Part shown: piece by piece, positions 7,676 through 14,212 of the stretch
Layout: every line of letters begins with the position of its first letter
Position numbering within the stretch: the stretch's first letter is position 1
Origin: Actinomycetota bacterium
GTDB lineage: Bacteria > Actinomycetota > Acidimicrobiia > Acidimicrobiales > CADCTF01
Reading direction: 5' to 3'
DNA: 17,369 bases
Assembly (NCBI GenBank): GCA_019348305.1
Contig: JAHWJQ010000019.1
Location: 1 to 17,369, forward strand
The notes under the pieces: generated by a model
Databases searched by the model: none
Seen by the model: only the letters and a program-made list of their open reading frames with translations
Told to the model about the DNA's origin: nothing
Position numbers and translations under genes: made by a program

Positions 7676-8680
7676 CTACCGGTCCGCCTCCATGAACATC
7701 ACCCGCAACGACTCGAAGGCTTCGATGCACTTGCCGGCGCCGAGCACCACGCACTCGAGAGGCGCGGCCACCAGGTGCACCGGGAGCTGCGTCTCCTTGG
7801 CGATGCGCTCGTCGAGGCCCCGCAGCATGCCGCCGCCGCCCACGAGGTGGACCCCTTCCAGGATCAGGTCCTGGGCCAGCTCAGGAGGCGCCATGCCCAG
7901 GCACTGCACCACCGAGTCGACGATCGCGCTCACCTGCTCCTCGAGGGCGGCGCGTACCTCCTCGGGCGACAGGATCACCGTCTTCGGCAGGCCGGTCATG
8001 AGGTCGCGACCCCGCACCTCGGCCTTGACCTCGTCCTCGGTGGCGTAGGCGGAGCCGATGGCGACCTTGATCTCCTCCGCGGTCCGCTCGCCGATGGCGA
8101 TGCCGTACTCGCGCCGCACGAAGGTCGAGATGGCGGTGTCCATGTCGAAGCTGCCGACGCGGATGGCCTGGAGCGCCACCGTCCCCCCGAGGGAAATGAC
8201 GGCCGTCTCGGTGGTGCCGCCCCCCACGTCGACGACCATGTTGCCCAGCGGCTCGCCGATGGGCAGGCCGGCGCCGATGGCGGCGGCCATGGGCTGGTCG
8301 ATCAGGTAGGCGTCGGTCGCCCCGGCTCGCCGCGCCGCCTCCTTCACGGCCCGCTTCTCGACGGAGGTGATGGCCGAAGGAACGCAGATGAGCACCCGGG
8401 GCCGGTTGAACCGCGAGATGCCGGCCCGGCTGAGGATGATGCGGATCATCCGTTCGGTGATGTCGAAGTCGGTGATGGCGCCGCCCCGCAGCGGCCGCAC
8501 GGCCTGGATGTAGCTCGGCGTCCGGCCGATCATCTGCCAGGCCTCGTGGCCCATGGCGAGGACGTCCTGGGTCTGCATGTTCAAGGCGATGACGCTGGGC
8601 TCGTTGAGGACGATGCCCTGACCCTTGGCATAGACGAGCGTGTTGGCGGTGCCGAGGTCGATGGCGAGGTCGCGGGCCAC
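7676..8680 (-). CDS. mreB: MreB-like actin homologue (rod-shape determining protein) with altered catalytic Glu
   Basis: MreB forms membrane-bound ATP-dependent filaments that direct side-wall synthesis. The 334-residue protein aligns end to end with the family: phosphate-1 loop AIDLGTANTLVYAKG (residues 6-20), GIVLNEPSV, GRTP, phosphate-2 loop DVGGGTTE (151-158) and LVGGGGMLRGLDE near 285. In E. coli MreB the motif LIEEPMAAAIG holds the catalytic Glu143; here the same place reads LIDQPMAAAIG, with Asp128 and Gln129. This predicts slow or lost ATP hydrolysis. GTG at 8680 is preceded by AGGAGGTGA, a near-perfect ribosome binding site that also holds the stop of the gene before it. mreC and mreD are not adjacent. 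A divergent MreB paralogue is an alternative to the main cytoskeletal copy. Confidence 0.9.
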   Translation of the reverse strand: MARDLAIDLGTANTLVYAKGQGIVLNEPSVIALNMQTQDVLAMGHEAWQMIGRTPSYIQAVRPLRGGAITDFDITERMIRIILSRAGISRFNRPRVLICVPSAITSVEKRAVKEAARRAGATDAYLIDQPMAAAIGAGLPIGEPLGNMVVDVGGGTTETAVISLGGTVALQAIRVGSFDMDTAISTFVRREYGIAIGERTAEEIKVAIGSAYATEDEVKAEVRGRDLMTGLPKTVILSPEEVRAALEEQVSAIVDSVVQCLGMAPPELAQDLILEGVHLVGGGGMLRGLDERIAKETQLPVHLVAAPLECVVLGAGKCIEAFESLRVMFMEADR

Positions 8681-8686
8681 GGACTG

Positions 8687-8878
8687 TCACCTCCTGCCGG
8701 TGGGCCCGGAGCCCCGGTCGCGCTTCTGGTAGCCGTCAGGCGTGAGCGCCCGGAGCTCTCGCTGGAACTCCTCTATCCCGGCGGTGAGGGAGGTCGGCCG
8801 GCGGTTGCGGTACCACAGGATCAGGCCCCCGATGATGCTGAGAAGGATGGCGATCCCCAGGTAGAGCAGGTTCATCAT
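8687..8878 (-). CDS. Small single-pass membrane protein between moaE and mreB
   Basis: This is an unrecognised 63-residue protein. Residues 3-22 form one hydrophobic helix (LLYLGIAILLSIIGGLILWY), followed by basic NRRP, which predicts the tail stays in the cytoplasm. Residues 30-45 (TAGIEEFQRELRALTP) look like an amphipathic helix, and the C-terminus is basic and Gly-rich. Its start overlaps the moaE stop (ATGA) and its stop lies in the mreB ribosome binding site, so its translation is coupled to both. A membrane partner or anchor for the adjacent MreB is an attractive inference from position only. No sequence motif proves it. Confidence 0.75.
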   Translation of the reverse strand: MMNLLYLGIAILLSIIGGLILWYRNRRPTSLTAGIEEFQRELRALTPDGYQKRDRGSGPTGRR

Positions 8879-9375
8879 TGCTTCTCACCCGCCTCACAGC
8901 GTGAGCGCCCGCTCCGCGTCGCCAGGTCACGGATGGGGTGGGCCCCTGTTGCCCAGCTCTCGCCGCCCTCCCAGGACTCCTTCTTCCAGATGGGGACGCT
9001 GTGCTTGAGCGCGTCGATGGCGAAGCGGGCGCCGGCGAAGGCCTCTTCGCGGTGAGGCGCCGAGACGACGGCCACCACGGCAACCTCGCTCAGCAGGACG
9101 CGGCCCACGCGGTGCAGCAGCACCAGGCGCCCCAAGTCGGGCCACCGGCGCCTCGCATCAGCGGCAATGGACCGCAACCGCGGCTCGACCTGCTCGCTGT
9201 AGGCCTCGTAGTCGAGCCATTCCACTCCGCTGCGCTCTCCGGCGTGGTCGCGGACGGTGCCCGTGAAGCAGACGGTGCCACCACAGGAAGGCAGCTGCGC
9301 CCACGCCACGGCGGCCTCGACCGGCAGTGGCCGGCTGGTCAACCCGAGCCAGTCGTTCCCCCGCTCAGGTGGCAC
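8875..9375 (-). CDS. moaE: Molybdopterin synthase catalytic subunit MoaE
   Basis: MoaE, with the sulfur carrier MoaD, converts cyclic pyranopterin monophosphate to molybdopterin, the dithiolene part of the molybdenum cofactor. The 166-residue protein shows the family's core: FTGTVRDHAG (37-46), EWLDYEAYSEQVEPRL (52-67), LLHRVGRV (86-93) and HSVPIWKKESW (125-135), which holds the active-site lysine region. The C-terminal 30 residues are extra and low in motifs. No moaD is present in the window. GTG at 9375 has AGGAGG five bases before it. GTG at 9381 is also possible: it sits six bases after a TACCAT box and would then be the first codon of a leaderless transcript. It is the first gene of the long minus-strand unit. 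Confidence 0.9.
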   Translation of the reverse strand: MPPERGNDWLGLTSRPLPVEAAVAWAQLPSCGGTVCFTGTVRDHAGERSGVEWLDYEAYSEQVEPRLRSIAADARRRWPDLGRLVLLHRVGRVLLSEVAVVAVVSAPHREEAFAGARFAIDALKHSVPIWKKESWEGGESWATGAHPIRDLATRSGRSRCEAGEKQ

Positions 9376-9387
9376 CAGCACCTCCTC

Positions 9388-9393
9388 ATGGTA
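9388..9393 (-). promoter_or_regulatory. Possible -10 box for moaE operon
   Basis: TACCAT on the minus strand fits the actinobacterial TAnnnT -10 form and lies exactly six bases before GTG 9381. No convincing -35 element is seen. If it is used, the AGGAGG at 9386-9381 would be at or outside the transcript end and the moaE start would be GTG 9381. Confidence 0.35.
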
Positions 9394-9430
9394 CGGCCGG
9401 GGCCGACGGCTGCACGAACAGGGCCGCCGA

Positions 9431-9436
9431 TAACCT
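9431..9436 (+). promoter_or_regulatory. Possible -10 box for the pseudo-HtrA gene
   Basis: TAACCT lies eight bases before ATG 9445, in the 69-base divergent gap with moaE. There is no Shine-Dalgarno sequence before that ATG, so a leaderless or near-leaderless transcript is plausible. Confidence 0.35.
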
Positions 9437-9444
9437 AAAGCGCA

Positions 9445-10632
9445 ATGGAGTTCGAGGAGGACGGCGAGGAGCGCTCGGTTGCTCCACTGCTGCCTCCGGA
9501 CGACCGCTTGTGGCGGCATCCGTCGGAGGTCGCAGGCGCAGCGGCTGGCTCGCGCCCCTCGCGGTGGCGGTGGCGCAGGGGCAGCGGCGGTCCCCCCATG
9601 GTCACGGTGGTCGCACTCACCGCCTGCATCAGCGCGCTGTTGAGCCTGGGAGTGCTCGCCGTCGTCGGCCCGTTGCGCACGCGAGTGGCCGTCGAGCGGG
9701 TGGCCGCCCCGGTGGTGGCCGGCGCCGAGGTGGCCCCGCTGCACGACGTGGCCGCGCTGACCGATCGCATGCGTCCTGCCATCACCCAGGTCGTCGCCAA
9801 GGGCCCCGCTGGCGAACGGTGGGGCTCCGGCGTCATCTATCGCAGCGACGGCATGATGCTCACCGCCCACCGGGTCATCGCCGGCGCCGACTCCTTCCGC
9901 GTCCTTCTCCACGACGGTCGCGAGGTGGAGGGCAGGCTCGTGGGCAGCGACCCCGATACCGAGATCGCGGTGGTGGACCTGCAGGGAGCCGACTACAAGC
10001 CGGCGCTGCTCGGCTCCACCGCGGGGCTGAAGGTGGGCCAACCTGCCATCACCATCGGCTCGCCGACGGGCGCGGCCACGGGCCCGCTGGTGCAGGTCGG
10101 GGTGGTGAGCGCGGTGGGCCAGCAGGTCGGCGCGAATGGCCGCAACCTCGTCGACATGATTCAGACCGACGGGGCCGTCGCTCCCGGTTGCACGGGAGGC
10201 GCCCTGGTCGACGCCCGGGGAGCGGTCATCGGCATCGCCGCCGCCAACGCCACCACCGAAGCCGGTGTCATTGGCTTCGCCACGCCGATCGACGTGGCCC
10301 GGGCCGTTGCCGCCGAGCTGATGAACGACGGGCGGGTCTCGCGCGGCTGGCTCGGCATCGAGGGCGACTCTCTGGCCGGCGAGGCGGCCAGCGCCGCCCG
10401 CCTTCCCGGTGGCGCGGTGGTGAAGACGGTGAAGCCGGGGGGCCCGGCCGAGACCGCCGGGCTCGTCCCGACCGACATCATCACCGCGGTGGAGGGCCAG
10501 AAGGTGACGTCGATGCCCCAGCTCATCGTGCGGCTGCGCTCGTACCGCCCCGGCGACACGATCTCGCTGTCGGTGCTGCGAGACGGGCTGGCCCGCACGG
10601 TCGAGGTGCGGCTGGGCCGGCGGCCGGCATAG
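9445..10632 (+). CDS. Membrane-anchored HtrA-like PDZ protein with degenerate catalytic triad
   Basis: This has the fold plan of S1C serine proteases (HtrA/DegP): a 395-residue protein with a cytoplasmic N-terminus containing DDRLWRHPSEV (19-29), one membrane helix about 52-75, a trypsin-like domain about 100-295 and a PDZ domain about 300-392. All three catalytic positions are changed when aligned without gaps to the family. LTNNHVV becomes LTAHRVI, with Arg143 at the His position and a His one residue earlier. TDLAV becomes TEIAV (Glu173). GNSGGP becomes GCTGGA (Thr250). It is therefore probably a protease-like binding or sensing protein rather than an active enzyme, though Thr or the shifted His might rescue activity. 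No ribosome binding site is seen. The DUF2342 gene follows after 26 bases. Confidence 0.88.
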   Translation: MEFEEDGEERSVAPLLPPDDRLWRHPSEVAGAAAGSRPSRWRWRRGSGGPPMVTVVALTACISALLSLGVLAVVGPLRTRVAVERVAAPVVAGAEVAPLHDVAALTDRMRPAITQVVAKGPAGERWGSGVIYRSDGMMLTAHRVIAGADSFRVLLHDGREVEGRLVGSDPDTEIAVVDLQGADYKPALLGSTAGLKVGQPAITIGSPTGAATGPLVQVGVVSAVGQQVGANGRNLVDMIQTDGAVAPGCTGGALVDARGAVIGIAAANATTEAGVIGFATPIDVARAVAAELMNDGRVSRGWLGIEGDSLAGEAASAARLPGGAVVKTVKPGGPAETAGLVPTDIITAVEGQKVTSMPQLIVRLRSYRPGDTISLSVLRDGLARTVEVRLGRRPA

Positions 10633-10646
10633 CCGGGGCGACGGCA

Positions 10647-10652
10647 TACGAT
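10647..10652 (+). promoter_or_regulatory. Possible -10 box of leaderless DUF2342 gene
   Basis: TACGAT lies exactly six bases before GTG 10659 and there is no ribosome binding site, as expected for a leaderless actinobacterial transcript. The gene may alternatively be read through from the HtrA-like gene 26 bases upstream. Confidence 0.4.
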
Positions 10653-10658
10653 GCCTTT

Positions 10659-11858
10659 GTGAGCACGCCCGGTCCGTACGGAGGCAATCCGTTCGAGGGC
10701 ATGCCCATCTTCGGTGACATCGCCCGGATGTTCCAGAACCAGGGGCCGGTCAACTGGGACGTGGCCCGCCAACTGGGCGGCTACATGGCCTCCGAAGGCA
10801 AGGACGAGGGCAACGTCGACCCGCTAGAACGCATCCGTTTGGCCGAACTGGCCCGGGTCGCCGAGCTGCAGGTGGCCCAGGCCACCGGCCTGTCCACCTC
10901 CATCACCGGCCGCGCCCTCACCATCCGCCCCACCACCCGGGGCGAATGGGCGGCGGCCACCCTCGAGGCCTACAAGCCGCTGTTCGAGCGCCTCGCCGCG
11001 TCACTGGGGAGCCGGGCGCTGCACGATCCGGCACTTGGCGAGCCGGAGGACGCCGAGCGAGGCGGGCCGATGTCCGAGGCCATGCTCGGCAACATCTTCT
11101 CGGTGATGGCGCCCGTCATCCTGGGGATGCAGCTCGGCCACATGGTCGGCCACCTGGCCAGGCGGTCCTTCGGCCAGTACGACCTGCCCATCCCCCGCCC
11201 CCCGGCCGACGACTTGCTGGTGGTCGCCGCCAACCTCGACGAGTTCGCCTCCGACTGGAGCCTGCCTCCCGACGACTTGCGCCTGTGGGTGTGCCTCGAC
11301 TCGGTCACCCACCACGCCGTGCTCGGGCGGGCACACGTGCGGGCCCGCCTGGAGGAGCTGCTGCACGCCTTCGCCGGCGGGTTCGCGCCCGACCCCAGCG
11401 CGTTGACCGACCGGCTCACCGAGATCGACCCGACCGATCAGCAGTCCTGGGAGCAGGTCTTCGGTGATCCCGATTCCCTGCTGGGGTCGATCGAATCACC
11501 CGAGCAGCGCAGCCTCAAGCCCCACCTCGAGGCCCTCACCGCGGCCATCGAGGGCTATGTCGACTACGTCATGGACGACGTCGGTGGCCGCCTGATCGGC
11601 TCGTACGGCTCGATCGCCGAGGCGGTGCGCCGGCGCCGGGTGGAGGCGAACAAGGGCGACCGGCTCGTGGGGGGCCTCTTCGGCCTCGAGTTGCGCCAGG
11701 CCCAGTACGACCGGGGCGGCGACTTCGTGCGGGGCATCGTGGAGCGCACGGGCGGCGAGGGCGTGACGCGGCTGTGGGAGTCACCGCGCGACCTGCCGAC
11801 ACCGGCCGAGGTCGACGCTCCCGGGCTCTGGTGGGAGCGCATCAACCTCCCGGAGTAG
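10659..11858 (+). CDS. DUF2342 / zincin_2 family protein
   Basis: This 399-residue protein belongs to the actinobacterial DUF2342 family (PF10103, putative zincin-like hydrolases, some members linked to coenzyme F420 organisms). Recognisable parts are the N-terminal NPFEGMPIFGDIARMF, the basic helix region AELARVAELQVAQATGLS, GNIFSVMAPVILGMQLGHMVGHLA around 145-170, and the C-terminal LRQAQYDRGGDFVRGI with the closing WWERINLPE. There is no HExxH; the region where a zinc site would be expected reads EGYVDYVMDDV from residue 298, with Tyr300 where a His would be needed, so peptidase activity is doubtful. GTG at 10659 was chosen for the preceding -10-like box; ATG at 10701 is an alternative. 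It converges on the phosphodiesterase gene, with six bases between stops. Confidence 0.85.
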   Translation: MSTPGPYGGNPFEGMPIFGDIARMFQNQGPVNWDVARQLGGYMASEGKDEGNVDPLERIRLAELARVAELQVAQATGLSTSITGRALTIRPTTRGEWAAATLEAYKPLFERLAASLGSRALHDPALGEPEDAERGGPMSEAMLGNIFSVMAPVILGMQLGHMVGHLARRSFGQYDLPIPRPPADDLLVVAANLDEFASDWSLPPDDLRLWVCLDSVTHHAVLGRAHVRARLEELLHAFAGGFAPDPSALTDRLTEIDPTDQQSWEQVFGDPDSLLGSIESPEQRSLKPHLEALTAAIEGYVDYVMDDVGGRLIGSYGSIAEAVRRRRVEANKGDRLVGGLFGLELRQAQYDRGGDFVRGIVERTGGEGVTRLWESPRDLPTPAEVDAPGLWWERINLPE

Positions 11859-11864
11859 CAGGGC

Positions 11865-12353
11865 TCAGACGACCCTGATCTCGTGGCCGGCGATCCGGCC
11901 GTCCTCGAGGTCGAGAAGGCCCACCGTGTGATGCGGCTGGGAGCGGCGGTCGGTCGGCGAGCCCGGGTTGAACAGCCACTGCCCGTCCACCCCCGGCCCG
12001 TCGTGGGGGATGTGGGAGTGGCCGTAGACGACGAGGTCGCAGTCGGGGAAGCGCCGGCGCATGCGGGCGGCTCGGCCGGAGGAGGCGCCACTGTCGTGGA
12101 TCATCCCCACCCTCACCCCTGCCAGCTCCTCCACCCGCTCGGTCGGCAACAGCCCGCGGAGCTCGGCGTCGTTGTTGCCGAGCACGGCGAAGACGGGGGC
12201 GAAGCCGCTCAGCTCGTGGAGCAGCTCGGCCACCAGGACGTCGCCGGCGTGGAGGATGGCGTCTGCTCCCACCAGCAGGTCGTAGACCCCGTCGGGCAGG
12301 CGGCGCCGGCCGCCGTGGCGGATGTGGGTGTCGGCCAGGGCGACGACTCTCAT
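11865..12353 (-). CDS. MJ0936/YfcE-type metallophosphoesterase
   Basis: This is a small calcineurin-like phosphodiesterase of 162 residues, a typical length for the MJ0936/YfcE group, which act in vitro on phosphodiester substrates with two metal ions. All metal-ligand motifs are visible: ADTH (Asp8, His10), GD (Asp38), GNND (Asn60 or 61), IHDSG (His86) and GHSHIP (His112, His114), followed by the family's NPGSP at 129-133. The natural substrate is unknown. Its ATG at 12353 overlaps the stop of the MFS gene by four bases (ATGA), so the two are cotranscribed and translationally coupled. Confidence 0.93.
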   Translation of the reverse strand: MRVVALADTHIRHGGRRRLPDGVYDLLVGADAILHAGDVLVAELLHELSGFAPVFAVLGNNDAELRGLLPTERVEELAGVRVGMIHDSGASSGRAARMRRRFPDCDLVVYGHSHIPHDGPGVDGQWLFNPGSPTDRRSQPHHTVGLLDLEDGRIAGHEIRVV

Positions 12354-13585
12354 GACCGTGTCGTACCCAGCCGGCGCTGGACGGCCGCGTAGGCCACGGC
12401 GGCAGCCAGGGTGGCGATCGCGACCACGTCGTAGCCCCGCCCCAGCGGCGTGGCCACCACGACCGGCAGCAGCGCCCCCACCACCCAGACCAGCTGGAAC
12501 CCCGCCTCGAAGCGGGCGAACGAGCCGCTGCGCACCGCATCAGGGGCCAGGTGCTGGACCAGCGAGTCGAACGCCACCCTGGCCGAACCGGCCGCCACGC
12601 TGGCCGCGACGGCCACTGCAGCCGCCCACAACCGGCCCTCCAGCCGGGCCACGACCAGGCCGGTCACCGCGACCAGCAGCAGGCTCCCCGTGAGCATGCG
12701 TTCCTCGCTGACCCTCGTGCGCAGCCGGGGGGCGAGGGCCGAGCCGGCGAGCCCGCCCCCCACACCGGCGGCCAGCACAACTCCGAACCACCACGCCGGC
12801 GCGCCGGCCCTGCGGAGGTCGAAGGCCACCAAGAAGGTCAGAAAGCCCACCACGGCCCGTAGCAGGGCCATGACCACCGCGGCCGACGACAGCCGCAGCT
12901 CCGCCCCCCTTTCCGTTGTGGGGATGTCCGCGCACCCGTCAGGTGCGCGGACCTCCCCAGAACGAGCGGGGCGGGGCTGCAGGCGGATGCCGGCGACGGC
13001 GCCGGCAACGAACACGGCGGCGGCCAACCGCAGAACCCAGCCGGCGCCGAAGAAGCGCAGCACGAGCACACCCGGCCCCGCGGCCACGAACCCGGCGAGG
13101 GCCGAGGTGATGGCCAGCTTGGAGTTGGCCTCGACCAGCGCCTCGGCCCGTCCCACCAGGGCCGGCACCATCGAGCTCTTGGCCACCGAGTAGCCCTTGG
13201 CCAGCACCAGCACCGCGAAGGCGAGCGGGAACAGCGCGAGCCCCTGGAGCACCTCCACCATCATCAAACAGGCAACGGCCCGGCCGGCGCAGGAGACCAC
13301 GACCATGGCCCGGCGGCCGTGGCGCGACCTGTCGATGGCCGGCCCCAGGAAGGGGGCGACCACCGCGAAGGGGGCCATGCTGAGCACCAGGGACAGAGCC
13401 ACCCGCCCCCGGGCCTCGTTGGGCGAGATGCTGAAGAACAGCGACCCGGCCAGGGCCATGGTCACCAGGGCGTCGCCCGCCATGCTGAGGGCATGGGTCA
13501 GCGTGAGCCGGGCGAACCCACTGGTCTGCACCTTTCCGGCCAGAGTCGCCGGGTGCAACTCACGCCATCCGGCTCCCACGTCCAC
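12350..13585 (-). CDS. MFS permease
   Basis: This major facilitator of 411 residues has about twelve hydrophobic segments in two halves. The MFS loop between helices 2 and 3 reads GPAIDRSRHGRRAMVV around 80-95, matching the family's GxxxDRxGRR pattern. It resembles the drug/siderophore exporter subgroup (EntS-like), but the substrate cannot be called. The loop between helices 6 and 7, residues about 210-222 (GEVRAPDGCADIP), is encoded by a long DNA palindrome described separately. GTG at 13585 is preceded at six bases by TACGAT and has no ribosome binding site. The phosphodiesterase gene overlaps its end. A gene of unknown function is divergent from it. Confidence 0.88.
   Translation of the reverse strand: MDVGAGWRELHPATLAGKVQTSGFARLTLTHALSMAGDALVTMALAGSLFFSISPNEARGRVALSLVLSMAPFAVVAPFLGPAIDRSRHGRRAMVVVSCAGRAVACLMMVEVLQGLALFPLAFAVLVLAKGYSVAKSSMVPALVGRAEALVEANSKLAITSALAGFVAAGPGVLVLRFFGAGWVLRLAAAVFVAGAVAGIRLQPRPARSGEVRAPDGCADIPTTERGAELRLSSAAVVMALLRAVVGFLTFLVAFDLRRAGAPAWWFGVVLAAGVGGGLAGSALAPRLRTRVSEERMLTGSLLLVAVTGLVVARLEGRLWAAAVAVAASVAAGSARVAFDSLVQHLAPDAVRSGSFARFEAGFQLVWVVGALLPVVVATPLGRGYDVVAIATLAAAVAYAAVQRRLGTTRS
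12920..12958. repeat. 39-base near-perfect palindrome inside the MFS gene
   Basis: GTCCGCGCACC (12926-12936) and GGTGCGCGGAC (12942-12952) are perfect 11-base inverted arms with a CGTCA loop. The stem continues beyond one mismatch with GGGGA (12920-12924) and TCCCC (12954-12958), giving 16 paired bases out of 17. It encodes the central cytoplasmic loop of the permease, where an in-frame insertion would be tolerated. Confidence 0.85.
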
Positions 13586-13591
13586 CGGTTC

Positions 13592-13597
13592 ATCGTA
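13592..13597 (-). promoter_or_regulatory. Possible -10 box of leaderless MFS gene
   Basis: TACGAT on the minus strand lies exactly six bases before GTG 13585, the same layout as at 10647. On the plus strand the overlapping TAGGGT (13596-13601) might serve the divergent gene starting at 13634. No clear -35 is seen. Confidence 0.4.
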
Positions 13598-13633
13598 GGG
13601 TTGCTCAAGGCGGCCTCAGCGGGTGACGAGAAC

Positions 13634-14131
13634 ATGCACATGTCCGACCTGTCGAACCTCCTTGGTGACGTCTATGGCCATAATTCCGGCTCCGATGCCC
13701 CCCCTGCCCGCAACGAGGCACCGGCGACGGACCGGGCGCCGGAGTGGGCTTCGGACAGCCAGCTCGACCGAGCATTCGCCGACTGGGAGCCCGAGGCTCG
13801 CTACCCCCTGACCGCTGCGCCGGCGCCGGCGCCGGCCCGCCCCGCCGACGACCACCTCGTCGCCGCCCTGTCGGCTGCGCTGACCGAGCCCGTGGCCCCC
13901 GCCCCGCTTGCTGCACCCGCCGTGGCCCAGCGTCCGGCACCCGCGATGGCCCCCGCCTCCCGGCCCGTCCCCGTCATGGCCCCTGCTCCTGTCGCCGCCC
14001 CTGCTCCTGTCGCCGCCCCCGCCCCGGCTCCCGTGGTCGTTGCCGCTCCCGGCGTCGCCTTCACCCCGTGGACGCCCGGCGACGACGACATCTTCCCCAA
14101 CGTCAAAGGCGCCAAGAACAAGAAGCGCTGA
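13634..14131 (+). CDS. Ala/Pro-rich protein with distinct ends, unknown function
   Basis: I do not recognise this 165-residue protein. The N-terminus (MHMSDLSNLLGDVYGHNSGSD) and an acidic, Trp-containing segment (WASDSQLDRAFADWEPEARYP, about 38-57) look constrained. The middle is an Ala/Pro linker containing the direct repeat APAPV-AAPAPV-AAPAPAP around 115-135. The C-terminus GVAFTPWTPGDDDIFPNVKGAKNKKR is acidic then strongly basic, the kind of tip that could be a binding peptide. No membrane segment or signal peptide is seen. ATG at 13634 or 13640 may be the start; GGTGA lies ten bases before the first. It is divergent from the MFS gene and ends before the twin hairpins. Confidence 0.65.
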   Translation: MHMSDLSNLLGDVYGHNSGSDAPPARNEAPATDRAPEWASDSQLDRAFADWEPEARYPLTAAPAPAPARPADDHLVAALSAALTEPVAPAPLAAPAVAQRPAPAMAPASRPVPVMAPAPVAAPAPVAAPAPAPVVVAAPGVAFTPWTPGDDDIFPNVKGAKNKKR

Positions 14132-14149
14132 GCTGAGCTAGGTGACCCG

Positions 14150-14200
14150 CGTGGGGCCCCAACCCCACGCTCCTCCGCAACGTGGGGCCCCAACCCCACG
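14150..14200. terminator. Two identical 20-base hairpins between converging genes
   Basis: The 20-mer CGTGGGGCCCCAACCCCACG occurs at 14150-14169 and again, without a change, at 14181-14200, eleven bases apart. Each copy is itself a hairpin: CGTGGGG and CCCCACG arms around CCCCAA. They lie between the stop of the Ala/Pro-rich gene (14131) and the stop of surE (14213). A tandem bidirectional terminator without T run is likely; a small dispersed repeat is the alternative. Confidence 0.6.
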
Positions 14201-14212
14201 GCGGCCGTCGGA

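Noticed and set aside
7604..9055. Long plus-strand frame over mreB.
   Set aside because: Antisense to mreB, whose family motifs and ribosome binding site are clear; the frame has no recognisable domain.
9376..10647. A 590-codon minus-strand frame joining moaE to sequence antisense to the HtrA-like gene.
   Set aside because: Only the last part is MoaE. The upstream part is compositional shadow, and good start signals for moaE lie at 9375-9381.
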